DNA from: Paulinella micropora
Lineage: Eukaryota > Cercozoa > Imbricatea > Euglyphida > Paulinellidae
NCBI GenBank assembly: GCA_019918135.1
Contig: WBZZ01006832.1
Location: 29,391 to 93,390 of the forward strand
DNA: 64,000 nucleotides
Reading direction: 5' to 3'
Both the position numbers and the translations under genes were made by a program. Below the pieces are notes generated by a model that saw nothing but the letters and a program-made list of their open reading frames with translations, was not told the DNA's origin and did no database searches. This document shows positions 9,304 to 19,689 of the stretch, piece by piece; position 1 is the first letter of the stretch; each line of letters starts with the position of its first letter.

Positions 9304-10517
9304 TCATTGTGTCGTGGGGAGGGGCCAGCCGGTCAGGCCCGCTAGGCGCGCGGCCACTACCGCGTACAGCACCCCGTTACAACGCGCGGTCCCGAGCGCC
9401 CACCGCAGCACTCTGACCGACTTGTCCACGGGGTCGCGCCGGCGCTTGGCCAGCCAGCTTAGCACGTAAAGCGTGAGGTGCCTGGGGCCGCGCAGGCGCA
9501 GGGCCTCACGCAAGGTCCGCACGGGCTTCTGGGCGTCGCCGGAGAGGTGCGCAAGCAGCTCCTGCTCCTGTTCGGGCCTGTTCATCCCGAGCGCGACGCG
9601 CAGCCTGTCGGTGTCCGTGCCTGTAAAGCACACAGCTGGCTCGCGCGCCACCTCGCACAGGACGGCCTTCTCCGGCAGGCTCAACTGCGACAGCGCGTAA
9701 AGGCGCCAGTAGCGGCCGCCGTCACTGCCAAGCCCCTCGATGAAGAAGCAGACCGCCAGGCGCCAGGCCTTCCAGAACCTGTTCGCGTCCCAACCGCTCA
9801 GCTGGGACGTTGCCGCCGTCAGCGCGTCGGGGCTGACGGACGCCACGTAGGCTACCAGCGCGTCCCCGTAGTCGGGGCCCGGCTTCAGCTTGGACAGGCA
9901 GCCCAGGTCCAGGTCGCCCAGCAGCACCCTGTTGACGACGTTGTCTTCATTCACGTCTAGCAGGATGTTGGAGGGTTTGGCGTCGTGGAAGAACCACCGC
10001 AGCCTGCTCAGGGCCCTGAGACGGCTAAGGACTGGCTCCAGCACCTGTGTGCACAAGTCCGCGCTCTTCAGCGTGCAGGAATCCAGAAACTTTTGCAGAT
10101 CCGTATCCAGCCGCTCCAGCACCAGGGCCGAGAAGCCGTTCCAGCGGGCGAGATCGTTGCCGGAGCGCCTGAAGTGCGCGCACGTGCGCGCGATCGCGGC
10201 CCGCAGGTCCCGCTGTTGGCATTTGTAGCTGAACAAGGTCGCGGCATTCAGGCCCAGCTTGCACAGCAGCTGGCAGCCGACGCCGTGCTGGGCGCCGATT
10301 CTCAGGCCCTTCTCCTGCTCCCCGTCGGGGTCGAACGTCAGCTTAACGGCGATACCGCACCCCGCTGGCCGAACACAGTGCCGTACGAGCCGGCGCCCAG
10401 CTCCGTCGAGTCCGCCAGCATGTCCAGCAGCTCCCGTGTCTGTTGTGCGTTTAGCCACGGCTCACACTCGGGCCGCTGCCGCAGTTGCGAAGACAGCCTG
10501 TTCCACCACGCCTGCAT
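9304..10517 (-). CDS. Protein kinase-like protein (kinase-like 3), one frameshift
   Basis: From ATG 10517 the protein opens with a typical glycine loop ELGAGSYGTVFG, then the frame shifts by one base in a G4 run near 10358-10366. It resumes with GIAVKLTF (the VAIK lysine). Further motifs are a hinge-like LVLERLD, a catalytic loop FHDAKPSNILLD and VLLGDLDLGCL, where DFG reads DLD. Total about 404 residues if joined. The glycine loop, VAIK Lys, catalytic Asp and Asn are all present, so this is the most complete kinase core in the window. The C-terminal 170 residues are helical and unfamiliar. Like the other three kinase-like genes, it replaces the Gly of DFG by an acidic residue. Confidence 0.75.
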
Positions 10518-11026
10518 GACCGAGAGGCTTTGGAGAGAGAGAAAAAGCGAGATTGGGGTGTGAGAAGAAAGGGGGAGGGGGGTAGAGCAAGGCGTTGTCT
10601 TTTCTGAGAAAGGGAACACCACCCCGCCGTCCGGGGTTGGAGGCTGTGGCCCCCCCCCCCCGGGACGGGGAGAGACAACACCACGGGGGGGCTTGTGGGG
10701 CTGTGGCCCCCCCCCTCCCGCGTTGCTCCGTTGGCTCCTAGCACCCGGCAGGCATCCTTTGCGCACAAAAAAAGGCCCCAAAGGAAACCTCCCAAGAAGA
10801 ACTAGAAAAAAGAGACAAGAGGTGGTTTCGGCCGAACCAAGTGGATTTGTTGCTCCCTCCCCGCCGCCTTCTCTTTGTGGTCGATTTTTTTTTAGTGTGG
10901 TGTGTAGGCACTGAGTTTGCCAAAAAAAAATCACGGAGGCCTCGTAAATTTGTTAAGAACCAAAAAAAAAACGCCCCCGCCCAAAAAAAAACAGAAACCA
11001 CCGCGTGGCTTTTCTTTTTCTCTTGC
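10518..11026. other. Divergent intergenic region, homopolymer-rich
   Basis: This separates kinase-like 3 (minus) and the small coiled-coil gene (plus). It contains two copies of GGCTGTGGCCCCCCCCC (near 10640 and 10699), GA-rich sequence next to the minus-strand start, and A-rich runs before the plus-strand start. No supported gene. Confidence 0.55.
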
Positions 11027-11281
11027 ATGCAGCACGCGACCGCTGGTACTCAGCCATCTCCCAAAGCAGCAGCGGCGTCGGTTTCGGACTTGGAGGCCTT
11101 CGTTGAGACACAAGCGAGCGTGAATGCCCTGTTGGCACAGCAGTGCCAGGCGCAGGTCGTGTCGCTGAACTGGTTCGAACAAGAAACGCTCAGGCGCCTG
11201 CAAATGCTGGAAGCGCGCGTGTCCGGGCTGGAGGCCCTGGCGCTGCGCGCCCGCAGTGACCCCGCAGGCACGAGCTCGTGA
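11027..11281 (+). CDS. Small coiled-coil protein, 84 aa
   Basis: ATG 11027 gives 84 residues: a short Ala/Ser-rich start, then a helix with heptad spacing (around LEAFVETQASVNALLAQ and TLRRLQMLEARVSGLEAL). No membrane segment. It resembles in size and design the protein at 26.9-27.2 kb, which also ends in a short coiled coil with a LEA[RK][VI] block. It may oligomerise or act as an adaptor; function unknown. It is convergent with the next gene, and the gap carries TTTAATTAAAA. Confidence 0.5.
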   Translation: MQHATAGTQPSPKAAAASVSDLEAFVETQASVNALLAQQCQAQVVSLNWFEQETLRRLQMLEARVSGLEALALRARSDPAGTSS

Positions 11282-11476
11282 AACCGATCAGTCCAAAGAA
11301 AAAAGAAAGAAACACAAGGCCCTCCCCGCTTTTTTTAAAGTATGTATAAAAGCAAGGCCGTTCAATAGCTGGCTAAGACAGTGGGCACGGTATTTTCTGT
11401 AAAAAGCGTAGTTTAATTAAAAAAACAAAACGCAGCTGATTCACTGGGCTTTCTTTTTTGCCTAGATTTTAGTCAC

Positions 11477-12542
11477 CTAGGCCTCCGGGGACGGCGAGCA
11501 CAGCGCAATGCTGTTGTGGCCGTCCGGGTAACCAACAAGCATGAACACCTTGGGGGCGCAGCGGCCGTGAACGTGATATGCGAGGCTGTGGAGGAGATTC
11601 TTTTCTTCTTCCGGGCTAGGTTTGCTTGGTACCAGCAGTGCCGCGGTCTGGATCTGGCTCGGATTTGGCACCCCGATGGACTTGATGTGGGCAGCACAAG
11701 CGGTGTCGTTCCTGGGCGGCCACAGAATGCCATAAAACGTGTTTGCTGCATCCGTGCAGCCATGCTTTTCCGCCTCGTTCGCTACTTGCTGCACGAAGAG
11801 CTGACGCACGTCCCGAGGATATGGTTGGGCCTGGACTGCACAGCTCGGGTGTTGCGTTTGGTGCTCTTTGTGGACCTCGAGCAAGCCATCAATTTCGTCT
11901 GCAACCATGATCGTTCGTGCGTACGTGATTTCGTCAACGGTTTTGTAGGCAGCGGGGTCGGGCAGGCGTTCTTGCCAGTGCTGCTCAATCGTCTTTTTTA
12001 CGACGTACGCGTACGAGGCCTGAAATCTGCAAAATCTTTGCCCAGCCAAGCTTGTAGCTTTGTTGGCGCATCCGCCATAGTTATGGAAAGCTGCTTACCA
12101 AACCTGGCCACGACAACCTTGTAATTTCGCTCCACCAGGCCCTGCAAAGTTTGTAGCTCGACTTTGACCTGAGGCCTGGCCTGGGTATAAGCGCACGGGT
12201 ACTTGTCACAGTGCTCCTTCCCCAGCCTGCCGGTGGAGTCAACGTAGCCCGCAACATAGTTGACCAACTCTACGCCCAGCTGGCGCAGCACTTCGCGCTG
12301 ACTAAGAGCACCTTTGGCCTGATCGTACAGCCGTTCGGCTTCGGCGTGCAGGAGCGCGAACATCACAAAAACCCGGAAGCAAGGCTGATAACCATCCGCA
12401 TCTTTTGCCGAACTATTGAGCACGTCGGTTTGTATTTCCTTAGTTGCGGAGAAGTCTGGGAAAGCGTCCTTGCACTTTGGCCACCCTTCGTCGTCTTTCT
12501 CGAAGCCGCTCTTACTTTTGGCAGGGCAGGTGTACTAGCCAT
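11477..12542 (-). CDS. Hypothetical protein, about 355 aa, interrupted
   Basis: The start is ATG 12542 (MAST). The frame changes within the first ten codons to a charged N terminus with a CPAKSKSGFEKDDEGWPKCK block. It runs to about 12020 and changes again in a T3 run near 12012-12020 before the C-terminal half (YAYVVKKTIEQHWQERLPD onward). Both shifts are single-base, and joining them gives one continuous soluble protein. The C-terminal part has scattered Cys and His residues (CAAHIKS, HVHGRCAPKVFML) but no motif I can name. It is encoded just downstream of the isochorismatase-like gene on the same strand (80-nt gap), so co-transcription is possible. Confidence 0.5.
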
Positions 12543-12621
12543 GACGTAACCAATGCCGCTAGACTTCGGGGCTGCTCCGCCGCCGCTTGGGGGCGTGGGG
12601 AGTGTTGGTGTACTGCTGCCT

Positions 12622-14399
12622 CTAGAAGACAGTGGCAGTTGAGCCTGCGGCTGTGGCGGACGCGTTGTTTGCAGGCTGAATGGTTACAATTGCACCGTTC
12701 AGGTTTAGCCCCGGACTCGTTGGCTTCTCTGGCAAAGGCCGCCCCAGCAAGAACGTGCACAGGGTCTGGACGTAGACATCTAAGATCTGAATCGCAGCGT
12801 CGTCACAGAATTTGTGGACCTGTTGCAATTTCGCTTGGGCTTCGTGCAGGCTACTGAAGAAATTGATGGTTTTGTCGTTTCTGTACAGAATCAGGACGCC
12901 GAGCCCGTACAGGCGCGTGTTGGCCGCTCCCACTATCAATCCGGCTGAGCCGTCGGACAAGGGAGCCCGCGCAGTCGCGGCTCTAGTGCTGGCGGACTTC
13001 CCGCCCGCGGGCGCTAGGGCTCTGGCATTGACGCGCCACTCGCTTTGTGGGGGGTACTTTAGTTCATACACGGGCCGGCAGAACTGGGGCCCGCGATGTT
13101 CGCGGTCGATCCCCACGTCCCGCGGGTTCTTGTAATCGCGTGAACCCGGGTCATATCCAAAACTTAACCCGCAGCTCTCCGTAGTAGCCTTGGCTGGGTC
13201 TTGTATTTCGGCAGCCGCGCGCGCGGCCCCCTCGTGCATCGCAGTCTGCGCATTCTGGCCCACGTGCAACGGGAAGGTCAGCCGTCTGAACAGATCAATG
13301 TCTGCAGCGCAGAACAGGCTTCTGGGCAGGGTCCACTTCGAGTCCCGGTGCTTAATAGCATTCACGTGGCATTTAGCAAATTCCTCCACCGTCGGCCAGA
13401 TGTACACAAACGCATTCTCGTGGCGGCACGGCTGGTTACAGCAAGGGTGCATCTTGTCGCGTTTCACCGCGTACAGATTTTCTGGTGCGCCGTCGACCCT
13501 GTGACACACGCCGTAGAGCCCGTCCTTAGTGAAGCCGAGCGTTGCCGCCTCGATGATGTGCACTCGGAAGCCTTTGCACGCTAGGTCGGCCGCCGTGCGA
13601 GCGACGGCGCCCTCCGCGTCGAAGCCGACAATCACTACCTCGTCGACTCGCTGTGCCTGGAAGATTTCCGGCAGCGTATGTCCGTTGCATTCTACGGGAG
13701 TTATGCCGTCGTTCGCGTACACGGCCGACGTTTCGCCCAGGCCCGTCTGTTGTTCTTGTAGAAGAGCGTACAAGCGAGGGCGTCGCCCGCTTGTGGCGGA
13801 AAGACCGTCGTGAACTTGTCATCGTCGATGGCTGATGTCGTGTCTGTCTTGGTGTAGGCTTGTTTGCCCAAAGATTTGAGATAATTAAACTTTTTGTCTT
13901 GTTCCCAAGCATTGCCCTTTTCTTGTGGCATTTTGATGGCGGTTGGGCCGGTGGTGGCGCTCGTACAGTAAGGCTCTAGATATTCCAGCACGCGGGAACC
14001 CTGATCAGCAGGCTGGCCGTAGGCCTTGTATTTTGGTTCCGTTATATTCACGGGATTCTCAACTTTGGCAGGACTCCAGATGTATTTTACGCTGTCCTTT
14101 TGATCAGTGAGGCCTGACACTTGTGCTGGCGCTGGATTTAGCGCAGCGCCCTCGAACCAGGGCTCCTGTGGTGGAGACAGATCTAGCACAAACGTTGCGA
14201 GCTTGTAGGGCATAAGGCGTAGGGTTTGCTCGATAGCTAGCAGCCGGTCTACGCTTTTGCCAGCGTCGGTTTCAGAAACACGCGGGTGCTTTCCTGCACT
14301 GTCAAGATACACCGCTTGTGGAGTCATGACCAGAACACCTTGGCCGGCAGGCTTATGCACTGCATTGAAACACGCGACCCCTGCTATGCGCTGAGACAT
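12622..14399 (-). CDS. Isochorismatase/nicotinamidase-like protein lacking the catalytic Cys
   Basis: About 592 residues from ATG 14399, with a one-base shift near 13750-13765. After the shift the protein shows the cysteine-hydrolase pattern: ITPVECNGHTLPEIFQ, then VDEVVIVGFDAEGAVARTAADLACKGFRVHIIEA. The latter matches the family block V-x-G-x-x-x-x-C-V-x-x-T-A-x-D-A-x-x-x-G-x-x-V, but the nucleophilic Cys position reads Ala (EGAVARTA). The family hydrolyses nicotinamide or isochorismate; without Cys this is probably a non-catalytic binding or structural protein. About 200 residues precede the domain and 300 unfamiliar residues follow, much longer than the usual 200-aa family member. Abundant length suggests a structural or scaffold role, but that is speculation. 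Confidence 0.5.
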
Positions 14400-15087
14400 T
14401 GTTTCCGTCTTTTGCAGTACTTCCCTCTTTTTTGTATGCTTTTCTGTTCTTGTTGGCGAGAAGTCGAAGGGAAGGAAAAATTGACGGCGCCTTTGTTTCT
14501 ACTCTTTTACTCTTTTTTTAACAAAAAATCTAAACCGTGCCTGTCCCGACTTTTTCTTGCCCACTTCTCTCTCGCCCCCCCCCCTTATTTTCTGCTTCTT
14601 CTTTTTTTGTTTTCCAGCCTTTTGTCAAGCATCGCCCCCCCCCTCCTCCGCTCCCTTCGCGTCGATTTTTTTCGGTCTTCGTTTTTTTTCCAGTGGTTTC
14701 TCCCCTCCCGTCTACCCCCTGACCGCGAATGGCAAAAGAGGTTTCCGACGGTCCATTGGCGCGGGAATGATGTGGTCGGCAAGGGAGGGGACGGCACCCT
14801 CCCCGCGCGCTTTCCCCCCCTCCCCCTCTCTCACTCTCTTTTTCCTATCTTTCATGGCTCTCTCTCTCTCTGTATATATTTTTTTGGCTTTGTTTGCATT
14901 CCTCCGTTTCTGTCACGTACACGTCTAATTGTTTTTTTTTGCGAGGCCGTCATAAGCACCAGTCTGCTTTTTTTTTGTTCTAACAGACACAGACGAGAGG
15001 CGGGGGAGAGGGCTGTTCACGTCTGAGCGCCTGTGCTAGTACCCCCCGCCGTGAACAGCATGACCACCCGTGTTCTCTCGGACGATA
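14400..15087. other. Pyrimidine-rich intergenic region
   Basis: There are almost 700 nt of C/T-rich plus-strand sequence with T and C runs (C10 near 14576, C9 near 14635) and a short CT microsatellite near 14860. No ORF here has convincing protein-like sequence. It lies between two minus-strand genes. Confidence 0.6.
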
Positions 15088-15852
15088 TCACCCGGCGTTG
15101 GCAATTCCTGTGCCGGTTGTACAGGTCCGGCTGCGCAAACAGGGCCACTGCGCTAGTGCGAAGCCCAGCGCGGCCGCCAGCGCCAGCGCCTCGCTCCCGC
15201 GGCCGGCGCCCGCGGCGGCCACGGCGCACGACAGCGAGATGAGCAAACAAACCGCCGGCGCGAGCCTGGGCAGGCCGGCGGCCGGCGCGAGCGGCTCGTA
15301 CGGCGGCTGCACGCGGATGGCCGACTTGTGCCAAAGCCGCCGCGCGAAGATTGCCGCGGCCCCCAGCGCCAGCGCCAGCGGTACCACGAGCCACGCCGCC
15401 ACCACCGACTTCACGGCCGCCACTGTCATCACCGTGTAGGCCACGAGCAGCGCCAGGGCGCAGGCGCACTCCAGCAAGTCGCGGCCGGGGTCGTAGGCGC
15501 GCGCGAACAACAAGAGCACCACCGAAAACACGGCCGCCTCGCTCAGCGCCCAGCCCACGGCGGGTTGGCGGCCGCGCGCCCAGGGCAGCCAAAAAAAGAT
15601 GGTCCACAGCATCGCGCGCAGCAGCGCCAGGCACGCCACCGTCCGCGGCCGGTCGGTGTTGAGCACCGCAGTGCTGCTGTAGCCGACGATCACGGCGGGC
15701 GGCGGGTCCTCCGTGATATTTGCAGCGAGACGTGGCGCGAGGCGTCGGAGGCGCAGCCACTGCTTGCAACACAGGGCCAACAGCACCAGCGCGTTGCCCC
15801 AGTGGAAAGCGAGCCAGCCCATCTTGCTCGCGTTCTCCCGTCCGGACGACAT
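15088..15852 (-). CDS. Multi-pass membrane protein A (FFWLPW family)
   Basis: 254 residues from ATG 15852. There are six or more hydrophobic segments, including LVLLALCCKQW, AMLWTIFFWLPWARG, VFSVVLLLFARAY, ALALLVAYTVMTVAAV, VVAAWLVVPLALALGAAAIF and AVCLLISLSCAVAAAG. The block (I/A)FFWLPW followed by a charged loop is shared with the gene at 16.27-17.10 kb, which also has the same order of segments, so these are tandem paralogues. A cytosolic loop HKSAIRVQPPYEPL carries a PPxY-like sequence. No family recognised and no transporter motif seen. Confidence 0.6.
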   Translation of the reverse strand: MSSGRENASKMGWLAFHWGNALVLLALCCKQWLRLRRLAPRLAANITEDPPPAVIVGYSSTAVLNTDRPRTVACLALLRAMLWTIFFWLPWARGRQPAVGWALSEAAVFSVVLLLFARAYDPGRDLLECACALALLVAYTVMTVAAVKSVVAAWLVVPLALALGAAAIFARRLWHKSAIRVQPPYEPLAPAAGLPRLAPAVCLLISLSCAVAAAGAGRGSEALALAAALGFALAQWPCLRSRTCTTGTGIANAG

Positions 15853-16265
15853 CTTGCCAACAGACAGCACAAATAAGAGCCTGGTCTCCCCAAACAAAAT
15901 GGCCCGGCTTGCCAGTTACGACACAAAAAAAGGGAGCGCGGGTGGGAGGGGAAAGGCAGAGACTCCCTGTTTTCCTTCCTTCCCTCCACACCTTTTCCCT
16001 CCGTTGGCGCGATCGGGGGGGGGGGGGGAATAGAAAAAGAAAACTACCAATCGTCCCTGGCAAAAGCCCCCTTCCCCCCACTCGATCGCGCCCCGGTAAG
16101 GCCGTTTTTTGCAAAGTCAGTCACCTTTTTTTTTCGCCCCCCCCCCGCTCCGGTACTAGGCTGTTTTGCACTACCAAGTCACTTTCTGCCCAGGTCGCTT
16201 GTTGCACGGCCGGTCCGCCTTCTCTCTCTCAGGCCCGGGAACTTTTTTTAAAGCAAGTATGTCTT
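15853..16265. other. Low-complexity spacer
   Basis: Homopolymer-rich sequence between two membrane-protein genes, with a G run of at least 14 ending near 16028 and two GCGCGATCG/CGATCGCGC-type sequences near 16005 and 16083. No gene seen. Confidence 0.55.
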
Positions 16266-17103
16266 TTAATTCTCACGGCCCTTCTTCTTCTTCCCCTTCT
16301 TCGTCTTCGTCCTCCCGACTTTTGGTAGATGATGTTTGACCTCGACGGGCTTTTGTTTGCTGTCGGTGTACTGGGGTTTGTTTTCGGCTAGCGGGACGAT
16401 GTCAACTCCCGCGGCTCTCGGCTGCAACAACAAGAGCCACGTACTGGCCAGCAGGCCGAGCGTGGCCGAGAAGGCCAGCAGGCGCGCCCCTTTCATGTGC
16501 TCCGTGATCGCGCCCAGGGACCCCAGCACACACGAACCGTACAGCACAGCGGCCACCTTGCCAATCAGCCAGCCCTTGGGCCGCCGCGGGGTCAGCGACG
16601 CGTACTGAGAGCCGGCTTTCTCCAGCAGCCGCCGGCAGCCGCGCTGTACGGCCGGAATGAGCAGCAGCGCGCGCGCGACGGGCGGCAGGGCCCAGGCCGC
16701 CGCCGCCGATCCCGCCGCCAGCGCCAGCGCCGCTGCCGACGTGTACATGACCGCGCAGCCCAGCGCCAGCGAAGTGGAATTCTGCAGGTACGGCTTGTCG
16801 TACAGGAACAGCCCGGCGCAGACAAACAGCAGCTCGCCGGCCGCCCAGGGCTGGCTTGCGATTGGCTCGGAGCCCTCGTTGGTCCAGGGCAGCCAGAAGA
16901 ACGCGTACCACACCGAGTAGTGCAGCAGGCCGCTAACGCCACGGCGCGCGGTATTCCGTGCGCACAAAACACGGCCGGCGCCACGCCGCGGCGGCTACGA
17001 GCAGCAGCGCGCTCGCGCTGTTGACGACGATCCACGCGATCATGTTCTTGTCGAGATTCTCGGCCTTGGGCAGCGCCCACTGCACGCGTTCGGTCCAGCT
17101 CAT
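16266..17103 (-). CDS. Multi-pass membrane protein B (FFWLPW family), one frameshift
   Basis: Starts at ATG 17103 (MSWTERVQWALPK) with a first hydrophobic segment MIAWIVVNSASALLLVAAAAW. The frame shifts by one base near 16955-16968 (a T4 run is adjacent), then continues with SVWYAFFWLPWTNEG, the motif shared with the neighbouring paralogue, and four further hydrophobic segments. If joined it is about 278 residues. The C-terminal tail is strongly basic (TKTKKGKKKKGREN), probably cytosolic. Function unknown; the tandem arrangement indicates local duplication. Confidence 0.55.
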
Positions 17104-17578
17104 CTTTGTCCGATTCTTTTCTTTTTTTGTTTTTCCTCCTTTTTGCGGTCTTGGTTGGACGACTTTTTTGGGGAGGGAGGAAATGAGGATTTTGCTGTTT
17201 CTGGCCAAGCAAGACTGCGCAAACGTGGAGAAGGGTGGAGGGAGGGAGGTTAGGAGAAAGCCACTCGATTTGGTTACGAACGATCCTATCTCTCGCGGCC
17301 CCCCCCCTCCCGCAATCCCTCTTCCCACTTGTTGGCAGAGAAAAAATACTCCCCCCCCCCCCCCCTCTCTTCTCTCACTCTCTCCTTGATTTGCGCGTCT
17401 GTTTGCTGTTTGTGTTGTGGTGGGGGGGGGGCCGCGGCCGTATTCTTTTTTTTTTGGTGTTTGCCCCCCCCCCCCCCGCCCACGATCCTTTAGTTTTTTT
17501 GGGAGGGTGGGGGGGAGAGGAGGGGATTTGTGCCTTGTAGATAGGTGTGCGTGGTGGTGGTTGTGTGCAGGCACCGCG
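17104..17578. other. Divergent intergenic region with long C and G runs
   Basis: This separates the membrane protein B start (minus) and the ankyrin-like gene (plus). It has C14-class runs near 17350 and 17465 and a G10 run near 17421. It is pyrimidine-rich on the plus strand. Presumed promoters for both genes; no supported ORF. Confidence 0.55.
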
Positions 17579-18664
17579 ATGATGAGGCAACACGCGTGTT
17601 ATCTGCTGGCACCCGCACGCGCGGCCCAGGTCGCGAACGAGCTCAGGGCGAGCTGGCAAAGCTACCTGGACTGCACGCTCAATTCGCTAACAGTTGCGTG
17701 CTCGAGGCCCGAGGTGAAATACCACATCCTGGCGTTCTGGCGCCAACCGGCCGGCAGCAACGTGCTCGAGTTTATTCTGTGCTACAACTTCCAGCTGACC
17801 AAGGTGTTCCAAGAACTCCAAGCGATGTACCGGCGCAGCTTTAGCAGGGCGTGCTCGTTCCCGCTGCTAGAACTGCTGGTCCGAGAAATGCGCCTGGTGG
17901 AGCGAGCGGTCCACTGGCAGGCCCAGAGGTTCTTCCGGGAGCTCGGCCGAGAGCTCAGCTCTATTGTGTACACCGAAAACATCATGGCTGGTAGCTGGGC
18001 CGGCAGCCTGCACGCCCCGGCGGTCGTGCACGCGGCGGCGTGGAACGACCTCCAGGCACTGCGGTACCTGACACTTGCGGCCAAAGTGGATACCTCGTGG
18101 TGCAGCCAGAGCTGTTCGCTGCTGCAGCTGGCCATGCAACCCGTCGTGCCCCGTGCTGTCGGGGACGTGCAGGCCGCCGTAGACATCGTGCTGCAGAGCC
18201 CCCGCTTGCTGGCCCCACACGTGGCCTCGGGCATCGCGTTCTTCTGTGTGACGCACCACCATTCGCAGGAACCTGCACGGGTGCTGCACGGCGCCCTGCG
18301 CGCCGCCGCCCGGCGCCGTTTCAACCCGATCCGCTTCTGCCAAGTGCGGGGCCCCAGCCTCCTGGCGCTCATGAGCGCCGCGGGGCTGGCGAGCCCAAAT
18401 CCGGAGCTCCTACGTTTGCTGCTGAGGCACGGCGCCGTGTACAAGGCCGGCAGCTCCACGCCGGAGCAACGTGACCTGGTTCGCGCTTGGCTTGCCCGCC
18501 TCGACGTCGACGACGAACTGCTTGCCCGCGGGCGCCGGCTGGCGCTGCTCAGCCTGGACGCCAAGGAAACGGAAGAACTCAGGGCCTGGCGGCTGGGCGC
18601 GGGCTCCGCGCTGCTGCGGGCCGAACTCGTCGTGCCGCCCGTCCCAACCCTCGCGCCAAGCTAA
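17579..18664 (+). CDS. Ankyrin-like repeat protein, 361 aa
   Basis: ATG 17579 (MMRQHACYLL) is chosen because upstream sequence is homopolymeric. The protein is uninterrupted and soluble. An ankyrin-type unit is visible near residue 260-290: GPSLLALMSAAGLASPNPELLRLLLRHGA, with the typical L-L-x-HGA end. More diverged helix pairs precede it (VVHAAAWNDLQALRYLTLAA, SCSLLQLAM). Ankyrin proteins are binding scaffolds and in large DNA viruses often serve as substrate adaptors. No F-box is seen at the C terminus. It is convergent with the next gene. Confidence 0.55.
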   Translation: MMRQHACYLLAPARAAQVANELRASWQSYLDCTLNSLTVACSRPEVKYHILAFWRQPAGSNVLEFILCYNFQLTKVFQELQAMYRRSFSRACSFPLLELLVREMRLVERAVHWQAQRFFRELGRELSSIVYTENIMAGSWAGSLHAPAVVHAAAWNDLQALRYLTLAAKVDTSWCSQSCSLLQLAMQPVVPRAVGDVQAAVDIVLQSPRLLAPHVASGIAFFCVTHHHSQEPARVLHGALRAAARRRFNPIRFCQVRGPSLLALMSAAGLASPNPELLRLLLRHGAVYKAGSSTPEQRDLVRAWLARLDVDDELLARGRRLALLSLDAKETEELRAWRLGAGSALLRAELVVPPVPTLAPS

Positions 18665-18766
18665 CGGACACACCGAACCAAAAGAAAAAAAGGGAGGCAC
18701 GCACTAGAAATTTTAAGAATATTAAAAAAAACGCCTTGGAGTTCATAACATTTGTGTGTCTGTCTG

Positions 18767-19567
18767 TCATGCCGTCGAGATCGACAGGAGGTCGCTGCAG
18801 CTCTCGACGCGCCGCGCCCGCCTGCGCTTGACGGCTTCCGCGCGGGCCTCGTGGTAGATGCGCAGTTGACGGGCGCACAGCCACAGCTCGGAAAAAGCGA
18901 GCAGGCTGCTGATAGTAGCCAGCAGTAACGCGGGCGGACCGCTGCAAGAAATCGTCGCGAGCGTGACCCACACAAGCGCGTACAGCACGTGCAGGGCCTG
19001 GGCGCACAACAGCCACTGCAGCGTGAGCCTCGCCTGCGCGCGGACGTACGCCACCCGGGCTGCCACCCGCAGGGGCACGTTGTGCAGACCACCGCGCGCC
19101 TGACGCGCCATCCAGCGCTGGTCCCGATTTAGTCTGTGCAGGTTTAGTGCCTGATAAGCTGCCGTGGTCGCTTGGACCGGCCAGGCAGACTTGTACAGCG
19201 CAAAAGCGACCGCACCCACGTGCACGGACAGCAGCGCTAGGCTAGCGCACGAGAGTTTCTCCGCGTTGTGCTTGCGGCCAAAGCCCAGCAGTCCGGTGGG
19301 CGAGCGGGCATGTAATTCGGCCCGCACCGGCCAGATCAGGGCCAGCACGCAGGCCACCGCCACGGTCCGGTAACGCGGGCAGGCGTGCGAGCCGGGTGCC
19401 CGCGACAGAAGCAACATGCACAGGTGCGCCGTGGTCCAGCCAACTAGCAACGCCACTACGGGCACGGTGCGAGCTCCCGGCAGCGGGACCAGCAACAGGC
19501 GGAGCATGCAGGCCATGCCCAACGGCACTGAACACAGGGCCGCGACTGTGCTCGCTGCTTCTTGCAT
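18767..19567 (-). CDS. Multi-pass membrane protein C, 266 aa
   Basis: ATG 19567. At least six hydrophobic segments: STVAALCSVPLGMACMLRLLLVPL, TVPVVALLVGWTTAHLCMLLL, YRTVAVACVLALIWPV, LALLSVHVGAVAFALY, LLCAQALHVLYALVWVTLAT and ALLLATISSLLAFSELWLC. The tail is basic (EAVKRRRARRVE). It is possibly a distant third member of the family at 15.1-17.1 kb (same size and topology), but the FFWLPW block is absent, so relationship is uncertain. Confidence 0.55.
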   Translation of the reverse strand: MQEAASTVAALCSVPLGMACMLRLLLVPLPGARTVPVVALLVGWTTAHLCMLLLSRAPGSHACPRYRTVAVACVLALIWPVRAELHARSPTGLLGFGRKHNAEKLSCASLALLSVHVGAVAFALYKSAWPVQATTAAYQALNLHRLNRDQRWMARQARGGLHNVPLRVAARVAYVRAQARLTLQWLLCAQALHVLYALVWVTLATISCSGPPALLLATISSLLAFSELWLCARQLRIYHEARAEAVKRRRARRVESCSDLLSISTA

Positions 19568-19689
19568 GGCCTGACCGCTTTCTTTTTTTTGGGGGGCGGG
19601 GATTGCGCTTTTTGTTTTCCTACCCGCCCTGACACGCCTAATTTGACCGTCGCGGTTTTACGTGGACTGCAAGAAAGTCACTACGAAGG

